Shown in pieces: positions 1 through 7,006 of a stretch of DNA of 64,000 nucleotides. Position 1 is the first letter of the stretch. The number at the start of each line of letters is the position of its first letter. The notes under the pieces are model-generated. The model searched no databases. It was not told the origin of the DNA and saw only the letters and a program-made list of their open reading frames with translations. A program made the translations under genes and the position numbers. The stretch is from Oscillospiraceae bacterium (GTDB lineage: Bacteria; Bacillota; Clostridia; Saccharofermentanales; Saccharofermentanaceae). The stretch is taken from positions 124,001 through 188,000 of the forward strand of contig CACZMA010000001.1 of assembly GCA_902782125.1 (NCBI GenBank), written 5' to 3'.

Positions 1-1079
1 TTGCTCGCACCTGCCTCGAGCTGACTCTCGTATACCTTCATGTCGCCGGCGAGGACCGAGATCCTCTCGTCATCGAAGTCTATGTTCGACAGCTCGTCCT
101 CACGCTCGTCAAGGATAACGTTGACGGATGCCGAATATGAGGCAAGGCTGCCGAGATTGCCCGTCATGGAATCATATCGGATCGAATCGATGATGGATGA
201 CAGGTTCTTGTTGTAATTCGTGTATATGGTCTCTGCTTCGCTGATGCCGCCTTCTGCAATGATCTCCTGCTGTACATCGGAGATCTGCTGCTGAACGTTA
301 CGCAGATTGGATACTACACTCTCCATATCGGCAGGAACGACAATGCCGAGTTCCTGTGCCTTGGCTACGCGCGAACCTTCGGTGATGGAAGTAACGAGCT
401 CACCGCCCGTTGTAGATGCGATTATGGTCTCATCCCTGACTATGAGAGCTCTAGCACCGATGGTGTGCTCGACGCTGCCGGTCGTAACAAAGGAGAACAC
501 CGGTTTCTCTGCGATATAGTCGTAAAGGTGATGGATAACGAAAGCCAGGACCAGAAGGCCTGCAATAACCGCCACAGTTCCGAGGAAACCGTTCCTGAGT
601 GCGCGGCTTCTTGCATTCTTATGCGCTGCGCCCTTACCCTTGGATACGGCGGTCTTCTTCTCGATCTTAGCCTGCTCTGCTTTGAGCTTACGTTCATTCT
701 CAGCGGCAAGCTTCTTTGCCTTTGCCTGCTTCTTCTCTTTGATCTTCTTGGGATCCGGCTTTACCGGCGGGACCAGTCTGCCGTTCTTCCTTTCAAGTGC
801 AGGCTTAGCAGCCTTCTTGGGTGCCGGGTTTGCCGAAGCCTTAACATCGGGCTTACCGTTCTTAATATTAATATTGGCAGGCATGGGTGCACCGGGATAA
901 GGCGGCTTGACAGAAGCTGCCTTGGGCGCAGCAGGTCTCTTGCCTGCCGGTCTCTTACCGGGCTTCTTTTTGCCTTCAGGTCTCTTGCCTTCAGGACGCT
1001 TGCCGGAAGGTCGCTTCCCCGAAGGAGCCGGACCCTTGTCTGAGGGCTGTTTGTTATACCACTGCTTATCGTCAGCCAT
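1..1079 (-). CDS. HlyD-like membrane-anchored protein with basic repeat N-terminus (C-terminus cut by window edge)
   Basis: The gene runs off the left edge, so only about 359 codons are visible. The N-terminal ~160 residues are lysine/proline/alanine rich and likely disordered in the cytoplasm. Residues ~21-49 hold a pentapeptide-like repeat of the type GKRP(S/E/A). One transmembrane segment follows at ~164-184 (LGTVAVIAGLLVLAFVIHH). After it come a beta-rich stretch (TTGGELVTSITEGSRVAKAQ, resembling the half-lipoyl segment of HlyD adaptors) and a Gln/Glu-rich region likely to form coiled coil (NLRNVQQQISDVQQEII). This layout fits the HlyD/membrane-fusion-like proteins of clostridia; no transport partner is visible here. 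ATG at 1077-1079 overlaps the stop of the upstream PLP-enzyme gene by 8 bp (ATGGCTGA), so the two are probably translationally coupled. The family call is inference. Confidence 0.65.
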   Translation of the reverse strand, partial: MADDKQWYNKQPSDKGPAPSGKRPSGKRPEGKRPEGKKKPGKRPAGKRPAAPKAASVKPPYPGAPMPANINIKNGKPDVKASANPAPKKAAKPALERKNGRLVPPVKPDPKKIKEKKQAKAKKLAAENERKLKAEQAKIEKKTAVSKGKGAAHKNARSRALRNGFLGTVAVIAGLLVLAFVIHHLYDYIAEKPVFSFVTTGSVEHTIGARALIVRDETIIASTTGGELVTSITEGSRVAKAQELGIVVPADMESVVSNLRNVQQQISDVQQEIIAEGGISEAETIYTNYNKNLSSIIDSIRYDSMTGNLGSLASYSASVNVILDEREDELSNIDFDDERISVLAGDMKVYESQLEAGAS

Positions 1080-2343
1080 TCTGATGCTCCAATGCCAGCA
1101 TGCACGCGAGTTTTACCTGTTCTTTGACAAGTCCGCCCTGCATATATGCGATGTAAGGCTGCTTCATCGGACCGTCACATGAGAGCTCTGTTGTCGCTCC
1201 CTGAACGAACGCGCCTGCAGCCATTATAACCTTATCTTCGTATCCGGGCATATCCCAGGGCTCAGGTGTAACGAAAGAATCTACGGGTGCACACGACTGT
1301 ATCGCAGCACAGAACTTCTCCATCCTGGCGCTGTCCCTGAACGTCAGCGTCTGCACGATATCGCCTCTTGCCTCGTCTGCGGCAGGACTTGTCTCGATCC
1401 CTGCCATCTCGAAAACTCTCGATGCGAAGATCGCCCCCTTAAGGCACTCCCCCACGCACTGGGGTGCTGTGAAGAGTCCTCTGGCGATCATGCTGTTGAA
1501 CCCCAAGGTGGGGCCCACTTCGCTTCCGAGACCGGGAGTCGTGAGATGACGTGCGGCATTCTCCACCAGATCTTCCCTGCCCGCGATATATCCGCCTGTC
1601 TTGCAGATACCGCCGCCGGGATTCTTGATGAGCGATCCTGCAATGATGTCCGCGCCGACTTCTGTAGGCTCCGTCTTCTCCGTGAACTCACCGTAGCAGT
1701 TGTCCACTGCGACGATGACATCAGGCTTGACGCTCTTTGCTGCTTCTGCGATCTTCGCGATATCGCTGCAGAGCAGAGCTCTTCTTCCCGTATATCCTCT
1801 CGACTTCTGAACGAAGACGACCTTTGTCTTGTCTGTGATGCTGCTCTTGATGCCCTCGATATCGGGATCACCTGAAGGCAGGAGCTCTATCTCTTTGTAC
1901 TCGACTCCGTAAGAAGTGAGAGCCATATCGTTCATGCCGCTGCCGATGCCTATGGTGGACATCAGCGTATCATACGGCCTGCCTGTAACGGAGAGCATCT
2001 CGTCGCCGGGTCTCAGGCATGCCCAGAGCATCGCAGAGACTGACTGCGTCCCGGAACTTATCTGAACCCTGACGTAAGCCTTCTCGGCACCCATGGCACG
2101 GGCAAATATGCGCTCGATCCTCTCTCTTCCGATATCGTCATAACCGTAACCGGTCGTCTGACCCATATGCGTGTCAGAGAACTGCTCAGCCCTGAACGCC
2201 TCAAGGACCTTGAGTTCATTGTAAGTAACTATATCGTCGATGGATTCATAGACAGCCTTAAGGCTTTCTTCCGCTTCAGACGCAAGCGCGATCGTACCGG
2301 AGCTTACGCCGTACTTTGAATAATTGTCTAATATGCCCGCCAA
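1072..2343 (-). CDS. YnbB/aluminium-resistance family PLP enzyme (methionine gamma-lyase-like)
   Basis: A 423-residue fold-type I PLP enzyme of the Met_gamma_lyase/aluminium-resistance family (B. subtilis YnbB). The family resembles Cys/Met-metabolism C-S lyases; its substrate is not established. Visible motifs are ISSGTQSVSAMLW (~95-107, cofactor phosphate region), VAVDNCYGEF (~211-220, with the Asp that pairs with the pyridine nitrogen) and SLIKNPGGGICKTGG (~237-251), whose Lys is the expected Schiff-base lysine. The best start is TTG at 2341-2343, preceded by GGAAGG at 8 nt; no closer ATG keeps the conserved N-terminus. It overlaps the HlyD-like gene downstream by 8 bp. Length is normal for the family. 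The family call is firm; the reaction is inferred from homologues. Confidence 0.88.
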   Translation of the reverse strand: MAGILDNYSKYGVSSGTIALASEAEESLKAVYESIDDIVTYNELKVLEAFRAEQFSDTHMGQTTGYGYDDIGRERIERIFARAMGAEKAYVRVQISSGTQSVSAMLWACLRPGDEMLSVTGRPYDTLMSTIGIGSGMNDMALTSYGVEYKEIELLPSGDPDIEGIKSSITDKTKVVFVQKSRGYTGRRALLCSDIAKIAEAAKSVKPDVIVAVDNCYGEFTEKTEPTEVGADIIAGSLIKNPGGGICKTGGYIAGREDLVENAARHLTTPGLGSEVGPTLGFNSMIARGLFTAPQCVGECLKGAIFASRVFEMAGIETSPAADEARGDIVQTLTFRDSARMEKFCAAIQSCAPVDSFVTPEPWDMPGYEDKVIMAAGAFVQGATTELSCDGPMKQPYIAYMQGGLVKEQVKLACMLALEHQNG

Positions 2344-2407
2344 GATACCGGCCTTCCTATATTAAAAATAAAACAGGATAATTATAACATAAAGCGCGAT
2401 TATTCAA

Positions 2408-3379
2408 TCACTTATAGAAGGCAAGATTGAGGGCTCCGGGTTCGCAGGTGAACACGACTTTCCTGCCCGAGAAGTCTTCTCCGTCATAATTGCCGTTAAG
2501 TGGCCTGTCTCCCGTTGCCTCAACAGTGATCGAAGTAACCTGGAATGTATCTATGTTCATCAGGCCCACGTGCTTACCTTTGGCGTATTTTGAGATAAGG
2601 AAGATCGCACGTCCCAGGCCTACGTCATCTACCACACAGACATCGAGAAGCCCGTCATTGACTGACGCTCCTGGCGCAGGGCAGAATCCGCTGCCGTAGT
2701 AAGAGCCGTTGCAGATGCTTATGAGCGTATATCTTGACTGCTCAGATTCCGACGGTCTGCCGTCTCCTCTTGATGCGTAGAACTTGAAATCGAATCCTCT
2801 GTTGCCGAACAGGGCGCCTACTGCCGAGGTAGCATAGGCAGTCTTCCTCACCAGAGCGGACTTCGGGTGTTTCAACACCTTGGTCTTGGCACGCAGCTGC
2901 ACCTCAGTATCAAGACCGATCGAAGCCACGTTGTTGCACCATGCAGAGCTCTCGGGTATCAGATTGCCGTCTGCATCATATGTCTCGACCTTGATAAGAT
3001 CGGTCGCCTTGATATCGTAATCATCCTTGATGAGCTCGCTGACGCAGTACTCACATGAATTCCTGTGATGTTCGCTCATTATGCTCCTGGCAAAGTCATT
3101 GCCGGTACCCATCGGCACTACCGCCATCGGGACATTCGTGCCGGCCAGCACATTTGCTATCTCGTGAACGGTACCGTCACCGCCGCACGCCACTATCAGG
3201 ACATTGCCGTCACTGCTTTCCGACAGTTTCTTTGCAAGTTCCGTTGCATGTCCCGCATGCTCTGTATAGTAGAACTCGCACTCGGACTTATGGTGCTCGG
3301 AGAAGCCTGCCACGGCTGCCTTGAATTTATCAAGATCACCGGAATCGGAGCGGCTGTTGATGATAAATGCTTTCCTCAT
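2408..3379 (-). CDS. Diacylglycerol kinase-family lipid kinase (YegS/DgkB type)
   Basis: A 323-residue soluble lipid kinase. The DAGK catalytic domain is at the N-terminus, with the nucleotide-binding signature CGGDGTVHEIANVL (~65-78) and PMGTGNDFARS (~89-99). The C-terminal half is the beta-sandwich typical of YegS/BmrU/DgkB proteins. Family members phosphorylate diacylglycerol or related lipids at the membrane surface, recycling diacylglycerol into phosphatidic acid. The gene starts 6 nt after the acyl carrier protein gene, so it belongs to the MarR-ACP-kinase unit and is probably controlled by the same FabT-type operator. Substrate cannot be read from sequence. The Shine-Dalgarno sequence is weak, suggesting translation coupled to the upstream gene. 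Confidence 0.9.
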   Translation of the reverse strand: MRKAFIINSRSDSGDLDKFKAAVAGFSEHHKSECEFYYTEHAGHATELAKKLSESSDGNVLIVACGGDGTVHEIANVLAGTNVPMAVVPMGTGNDFARSIMSEHHRNSCEYCVSELIKDDYDIKATDLIKVETYDADGNLIPESSAWCNNVASIGLDTEVQLRAKTKVLKHPKSALVRKTAYATSAVGALFGNRGFDFKFYASRGDGRPSESEQSRYTLISICNGSYYGSGFCPAPGASVNDGLLDVCVVDDVGLGRAIFLISKYAKGKHVGLMNIDTFQVTSITVEATGDRPLNGNYDGEDFSGRKVVFTCEPGALNLAFYK

Positions 3380-3385
3380 AAAGAA

Positions 3386-3652
3386 TTACCCGTTATTCTC
3401 TGTCAGACCGTACACAAGATCGACCACATCGCCGATATTCTTGATCCCGTCCAGTGCCTCGTCGGAGATCTTGATCTTATACTCTTCTTCAAGATCTATA
3501 ACGAACTCATAGAGCTGAAGAGAATCAAAAGGAAGACTCGAATAGCTGCTGAGATCTTCGGGGACATCCTCGGGAGACAGCTCAAGCGTCTCGGACAGGA
3601 TCCTCATAACATCGTCATAGATCTTCTTTTTCTTATCCGGGGCGTCCATCAT
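3386..3652 (-). CDS. Acyl carrier protein-like (phosphopantetheine attachment protein)
   Basis: An 88-residue acidic helical protein of the ACP family. The attachment serine is in FDSLQLYEFVIDLEEEY (~44-60), matching the DSL-type motif with the acidic helix II after it. ACPs carry acyl chains as thioesters on a 4'-phosphopantetheine arm. It overlaps the upstream MarR gene by ATGA (3649-3652) and is followed within 6 nt by the lipid kinase. No fab genes are nearby, so this looks like an accessory ACP rather than the main fatty-acid-synthesis AcpP. In enterococci and streptococci acyl-ACP is the co-repressor of FabT. A dedicated ACP beside a FabT-like regulator suggests a similar role here; that is inference. 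Confidence 0.85.
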   Translation of the reverse strand: MMDAPDKKKKIYDDVMRILSETLELSPEDVPEDLSSYSSLPFDSLQLYEFVIDLEEEYKIKISDEALDGIKNIGDVVDLVYGLTENNG

Positions 3653-4167
3653 GCCTTCTCCTTGCTCTTCTTGTCATTAGCCACTTCCATCGCGGTCTTC
3701 CTGGCATCTTCGGTATTGTCGTATCTCTTGAGCTGCTGTTCTATGTAGGTATCGACTTCGCTGACAAGCTTGAGGATATGTTCTCTGTCATCAGGAGCGT
3801 ATCCTTCGAGGATGTGCTTCGCGAGCACTCTGTGGAATTTGGAATTCATCCTGCAGGCAAGCTTGCCGTTCCTTGTAAGGCTGATCCTTACCACGCGCTT
3901 GTCCTTGGTATCGCGCTGTCTTATGACGTACCCCTTCCTGACCAGCCTGTCTATCGCGACTGTAAGAGTACCGGTCGTGATGCCGAGGTCTTCAGCGGTC
4001 TTCGTCATGGTGCGCGCCTCATACGGACCTATCGCCGTCAGCGTGTGCATCTCAGCTATGGAAAGGTCAGAGAAATACCCTGCCTGGAGGGATTTCTCTT
4101 CTGTAAGCACCACGTTCTCGAAAATCCGAACCAATGCTTCGGACATCAATTCTTCGTCTCTGGGCAC
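3649..4167 (-). CDS. MarR-family regulator, FabT-like, probable autoregulator of lipid unit
   Basis: A winged-helix MarR protein of 172 residues from the preferred start. The wHTH spans ~25-90 from this start, with recognition-helix region AEDLGITTGTLTVAIDRL and wing QRDTKDKRVVRISLT. I place the start at the GTG 4165-4167, because a strong AGGAGGGG sits 5 nt upstream. An in-frame ATG 33 bp further out (4198-4200) would put a promoter and a FabT-type operator inside the coding region. Next to an ACP and a lipid kinase and preceded by TTTGATTATCAAA, it matches the FabT subgroup, which senses acyl-ACP and represses fatty-acid genes. The regulator call is firm; the FabT-like role is strong inference from operator plus context. 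Confidence 0.88.
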   Translation of the reverse strand: MPRDEELMSEALVRIFENVVLTEEKSLQAGYFSDLSIAEMHTLTAIGPYEARTMTKTAEDLGITTGTLTVAIDRLVRKGYVIRQRDTKDKRVVRISLTRNGKLACRMNSKFHRVLAKHILEGYAPDDREHILKLVSEVDTYIEQQLKRYDNTEDARKTAMEVANDKKSKEKA

Positions 4168-4184
4168 CCTAACCCCTCCTGTAC

Positions 4185-4197
4185 TTTGATTATCAAA
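4185..4197. promoter_or_regulatory. FabT-type operator palindrome
   Basis: TTTGATTATCAAA has perfect 6-bp arms around a single base. It fits the TTTGA-N3-TCAAA core known for FabT boxes. It lies immediately downstream of the predicted -10 element, over the likely transcription start, and upstream of the AGGAGGGG ribosome site of the MarR gene. Binding here would block initiation. Confidence 0.75.
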
Positions 4198-4198
4198 C

Positions 4199-4227
4199 AT
4201 TTTACACCAAGACAGTCTTCACGGCAA
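4199..4227 (-). promoter_or_regulatory. Promoter of the MarR-ACP-lipid kinase unit
   Basis: On the minus strand -35 TTGCCG (4222-4227), a 17-bp spacer and -10 TAAAAT (4199-4204). The predicted start point falls inside the FabT-type palindrome at 4185-4197. Confidence 0.65.
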
Positions 4228-4266
4228 ATTCGAAAGCAGTCGGTACTACCACTGCGAGTAACAAAA

Positions 4267-4276
4267 TAGTATACTA
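4267..4276 (+). promoter_or_regulatory. Palindrome containing the -10 of the DtxR/MntR-like gene
   Basis: TAGTATACTA is a perfect 10-bp palindrome containing a TATACT -10-like hexamer (4270-4275). It sits about 25 bp upstream of the DtxR-family ATG. No good -35 is visible. An operator for the adjacent repressor is plausible but unproven. Confidence 0.4.
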
Positions 4277-4300
4277 ACCGCAGAACAAGGAGGTAGCCCT

Positions 4301-4690
4301 ATGGAACTCAAAGAATCAGGCGAGATGTATCTTGAGACTATCTATATCCTGTCACAGGAACTGGACAATGTCAGATCACTCGATGTCGCACGATATATGA
4401 AGTTTTCCAAGCCAAGCGTATCTCGTGCAATGGGACTTCTCCGCAATTCCAGATACATCGCGGTCGATGAGAAGGGATATATCTCCCTGACCAACTCCGG
4501 TCTTGAGATCGCCGAGAAGATATACGAGAGGCATGTTGTCTTAACGAAGCTCCTTACCGATATCGGTGTCGATCCCAATACAGCCGCAGAAGATGCCTGC
4601 AGGATCGAACACGTCATAAGTGATGAGTCTTTCGAAGCGATCAAGGCTCACCTTCCCAAGCAGGGCCGGAAGGGCAAGTCCAAGAAGTAA
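4301..4690 (+). CDS. DtxR/MntR-family metal-dependent transcriptional regulator
   Basis: A 129-residue protein with the N-terminal wHTH of the DtxR family (ESGEMYLETIYILS then VARYMKFSKPSVSRAMGLL) and a short metal-binding/dimerisation domain (EIAEKIYERHVVLTKLLTDIGV, EDACRIEHVISDESFEAI). The His/Glu/Cys positions that bind Mn or Fe in MntR-like proteins are present. There is no C-terminal SH3-like domain, so it is MntR-like in length. The strong site AAGGAGG lies 7 nt before ATG. The gene is transcribed divergently from the MarR unit and has no metal-transport gene beside it. Metal specificity (Mn versus Fe) cannot be decided. The tail GRKGKSKK is unusually basic. Confidence 0.88.
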   Translation: MELKESGEMYLETIYILSQELDNVRSLDVARYMKFSKPSVSRAMGLLRNSRYIAVDEKGYISLTNSGLEIAEKIYERHVVLTKLLTDIGVDPNTAAEDACRIEHVISDESFEAIKAHLPKQGRKGKSKK

Positions 4691-4709
4691 TTCCTTCTTA
4701 ATCAAAGTT

Positions 4710-5627
4710 TTATGCGGTAACTTCCCAGGCTTCGTCGTAGCTTAGGATGTTGTCAGGCAAGTCAGGGATAATGTCTTCCAGTTCAGTTGTCGAATACTCA
4801 CCCGTATAAGGTCCTTTGGCGAGGACGGACGTAAGGAGCTCCTCGTACAGGTCGAGCTGAGCATTATATTCTTCTTCAGTCATAGCCGCATCATTAAGGG
4901 TATACTCATCAACATAATTCCAGTCATTGCCGCTCTCGACAAGAGTGCTCGAGTGTACTATACGGTTAACCTGGGTAAGCGTTGTTCCTTCAACGGAATA
5001 CTCCGTATAGACAGTAATCCAGTTCTCATCGCCGCCGTCAGAGACAACCAGCAGATTGCCGTTCGAGAGGGTTGCAACATACGTCTCGAATCCGCCTCCC
5101 GCATTGATGATCGAGGAAGTCACATGAAGTATCTCGGTCGCGGTTGACTCTCCCGGGATTACCGTAAAGATCTTCAGATCTGCTCCCATATAGTAGTCTG
5201 CATTGACATCCATGGACAATCCGTTTTCCTCATCGGCACAATACTGGATGATAAGTTCGGGGAAGCCGTCTCCCGTTATGTCTGTCAGGCCGCAGGAATC
5301 GATGGAACCGTAAGACACATTCTCTAATATCCTCATCTTATCTTCGTATTCCAGAAGCACTTCATGATAGATCGAAGTGTCCCCTGTAACTGAAGCCGTC
5401 GTGGTAGTCTCTACGGACTCCCTTGTCACAGAAGCAGTAACTTCTGTCTCTGTCTCGGAGATCTCTGAAGACTCGGATTCGCTCTCGATCTCTTCTGTGA
5501 CTTCAGTCTGATCTTCGTCATCGTCCTTATCCTTGTGCTTTTTATTGTCACCGGACCCCGGCATGCAGGCCGTGAGTCCGATAGCAAATGAACACACCAC
5601 AAGGAGTGCTAATAATCTCTTATGCAT
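4710..5627 (-). CDS. Secreted lipoprotein with Ser/Thr/Glu linker
   Basis: 305 residues with a type II signal peptide (lipobox LTAC, Cys21). A Lys/Asp/Glu then Ser/Thr/Glu-rich spacer of ~60 residues follows (SESESSEISETETEVT), which would lift the folded domain off the membrane. The C-terminal ~220 residues contain LTDITGDGFPELIIQY, a calcium-loop-like FG-GAP/VCBS-style motif seen in repeat-bearing surface proteins, and are otherwise unrecognised. It begins 16 nt after the stop of the last paralogous lipoprotein without its own obvious promoter, so it is probably co-transcribed with that gene. It is not a member of the five-paralog family. Function unknown. Confidence 0.75.
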   Translation of the reverse strand: MHKRLLALLVVCSFAIGLTACMPGSGDNKKHKDKDDDEDQTEVTEEIESESESSEISETETEVTASVTRESVETTTTASVTGDTSIYHEVLLEYEDKMRILENVSYGSIDSCGLTDITGDGFPELIIQYCADEENGLSMDVNADYYMGADLKIFTVIPGESTATEILHVTSSIINAGGGFETYVATLSNGNLLVVSDGGDENWITVYTEYSVEGTTLTQVNRIVHSSTLVESGNDWNYVDEYTLNDAAMTEEEYNAQLDLYEELLTSVLAKGPYTGEYSTTELEDIIPDLPDNILSYDEAWEVTA

Positions 5628-5643
5628 AGTTTATTCTCTTATA

Positions 5644-6918
5644 TCAGTAAACGTAGCAGTAGTCATACAGGAGAGTTGAACCGTCAGGATTGCATACTTC
5701 GATATAATATACACCGGGCTCCACATTGCCAGCCTCAGGCAAGTAGCCGACATAGATAAAATAGTATCCGTCTTCGCTCACACTGTCATCGATATTGGTC
5801 CTGTTGGAAGCAATTGACTCGCCTTCAACAAGGAGGTTGCCATCCTCATCATAGACGTTGAATGTTATGCCCATGACCTGATCATAAGTGATGTCAGATG
5901 TGAAATAAACATCGTATTCAATGGCAGGTGTATTCTCATATGCATAATTACTGTCATCACCCCACCAGTCGACAGCTACTACATAATCAGCAAGCTCACC
6001 TAATGCATCAACGTCATAGTTATAGTCGACACCGCTTGAACCGGAGCTTGAACTCGTCGGAGCAACCGTCTCCTCGACAGTTACGGTATCAGATGTTGTA
6101 ACAGTACCGTTGCATTCAACACTGAAGTAATAATCACCTGCAGGGAGATCATTATAATCGGGATCCTCATAAGTACAATAGAAGTACGTGTCATACACCT
6201 CTGCCGTTTGTCCAGACAGTATCACAGAGCCGTTGTAATAAACATCAAAGTAAACAAGGCCCGCGTAATCAGATATATCGCCATCGAAGTAGAACCAGGA
6301 ATCGACATACCAGTCACCGGCAACAGTCTCTGAATAAGAGAACAGATCAAACAGTTCTCCCATGATATCGAGCTCATAACTGCAGTAATCAAAGAGCTTG
6401 CCGAATCCCTTGTCCTTAAGATTTGTCAGAAGCCACTCATCATCGTCTTTCTCGAACTCAAATGTGATCGTTACCTCCTTGGTATCGTCACAGTCACCAA
6501 TAAGGTCAAGGACTTCATCAATATCGGAATAATCATCCTTAAGGGCCTTCTCATAATCGACCATGGTAAAGACAACATCAACCGACGCGTCTTCCTTATC
6601 GACCTCGACTGACTCCTCATCCACCTCATATGAGATGGTGTCTGCTACAGCCTTATTGAATTCGTTCTGTTCGTCAGAATACATCGACTCATCAAAGAGG
6701 ACCTCCAGTGCTTCTGCAGCATCGCTGTCCTTCTTCTCGTTGGTAAGCTTGACTACCTTGCCTGCATCCTGCTTGAGGAGCGCACTTGCGAAAGTATCTG
6801 CCGCTTCCACGATCTCCTTCTTATTAGGGCCGCCGATAAGCATGCACGAAGCACACGATACCGCCATGGCACCGGCAAGTGCAGCTGCGACCAGCCTTCT
6901 GATATTTGTTGAACCCAT
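5644..6918 (-). CDS. Paralog array lipoprotein 1 (NTF2-like plus two Ig-like domains)
   Basis: 424 residues from ATG 6916-6918, which has GGAGGG just upstream; a longer TTG frame would swallow that site. The signal peptide ends in SCASC, giving a lipid-anchored Cys. Residues ~25-175 form a compact acidic alpha/beta domain (KEIVEAADTFASALLKQDAG through FEFEKDDDEWLLTNLK), reminiscent of DUF4878/NTF2-like lipoproteins; I assign this only by pattern. Two beta-rich domains follow (~195-290 and ~320-424), joined by a Ser/Gly linker (APTSSSSGSSG). Each has the shape of an Ig-like or macroglobulin-like fold (LPAGDYYFSVECNG; GVYYIEVCNPDGS). The protein is extremely acidic. It probably shares a transcript with the downstream 305-residue lipoprotein. 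Function unknown. Confidence 0.85.
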   Translation of the reverse strand: MGSTNIRRLVAAALAGAMAVSCASCMLIGGPNKKEIVEAADTFASALLKQDAGKVVKLTNEKKDSDAAEALEVLFDESMYSDEQNEFNKAVADTISYEVDEESVEVDKEDASVDVVFTMVDYEKALKDDYSDIDEVLDLIGDCDDTKEVTITFEFEKDDDEWLLTNLKDKGFGKLFDYCSYELDIMGELFDLFSYSETVAGDWYVDSWFYFDGDISDYAGLVYFDVYYNGSVILSGQTAEVYDTYFYCTYEDPDYNDLPAGDYYFSVECNGTVTTSDTVTVEETVAPTSSSSGSSGVDYNYDVDALGELADYVVAVDWWGDDSNYAYENTPAIEYDVYFTSDITYDQVMGITFNVYDEDGNLLVEGESIASNRTNIDDSVSEDGYYFIYVGYLPEAGNVEPGVYYIEVCNPDGSTLLYDYCYVY

Positions 6919-6949
6919 AATCTGTCCCTCCAATGGTTAATTGCATTTG

Positions 6950-6955
6950 ATTATA
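6950..6955 (-). promoter_or_regulatory. Probable -10 of paralog lipoprotein 1
   Basis: TATAAT on the minus strand, about 30 bp upstream of the ATG, directly after the terminator of the preceding gene. No good -35 is visible. Confidence 0.45.
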
Positions 6956-6967
6956 TCATATAAATAT

Positions 6968-6995
6968 AAAGCCCATCCGCAGTCGGACAGGCTTT
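6968..6995 (-). terminator. Terminator after paralog lipoprotein 2
   Basis: The arms AAAGCCTGTCCG and CGGATGGGCTTT form a 12-bp stem with G-U pairs and a short loop. An AT-rich tail (TATATTTATAT) follows on the minus strand. Confidence 0.75.
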
Positions 6996-7006
6996 GCACA
7001 CGAGTC

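Noticed and set aside
4674..4700. AAGAAG/CTTCTT hairpin after the DtxR-like gene
   Set aside because: Only a 6-bp AT-rich stem without a T-run; too weak to call a terminator.
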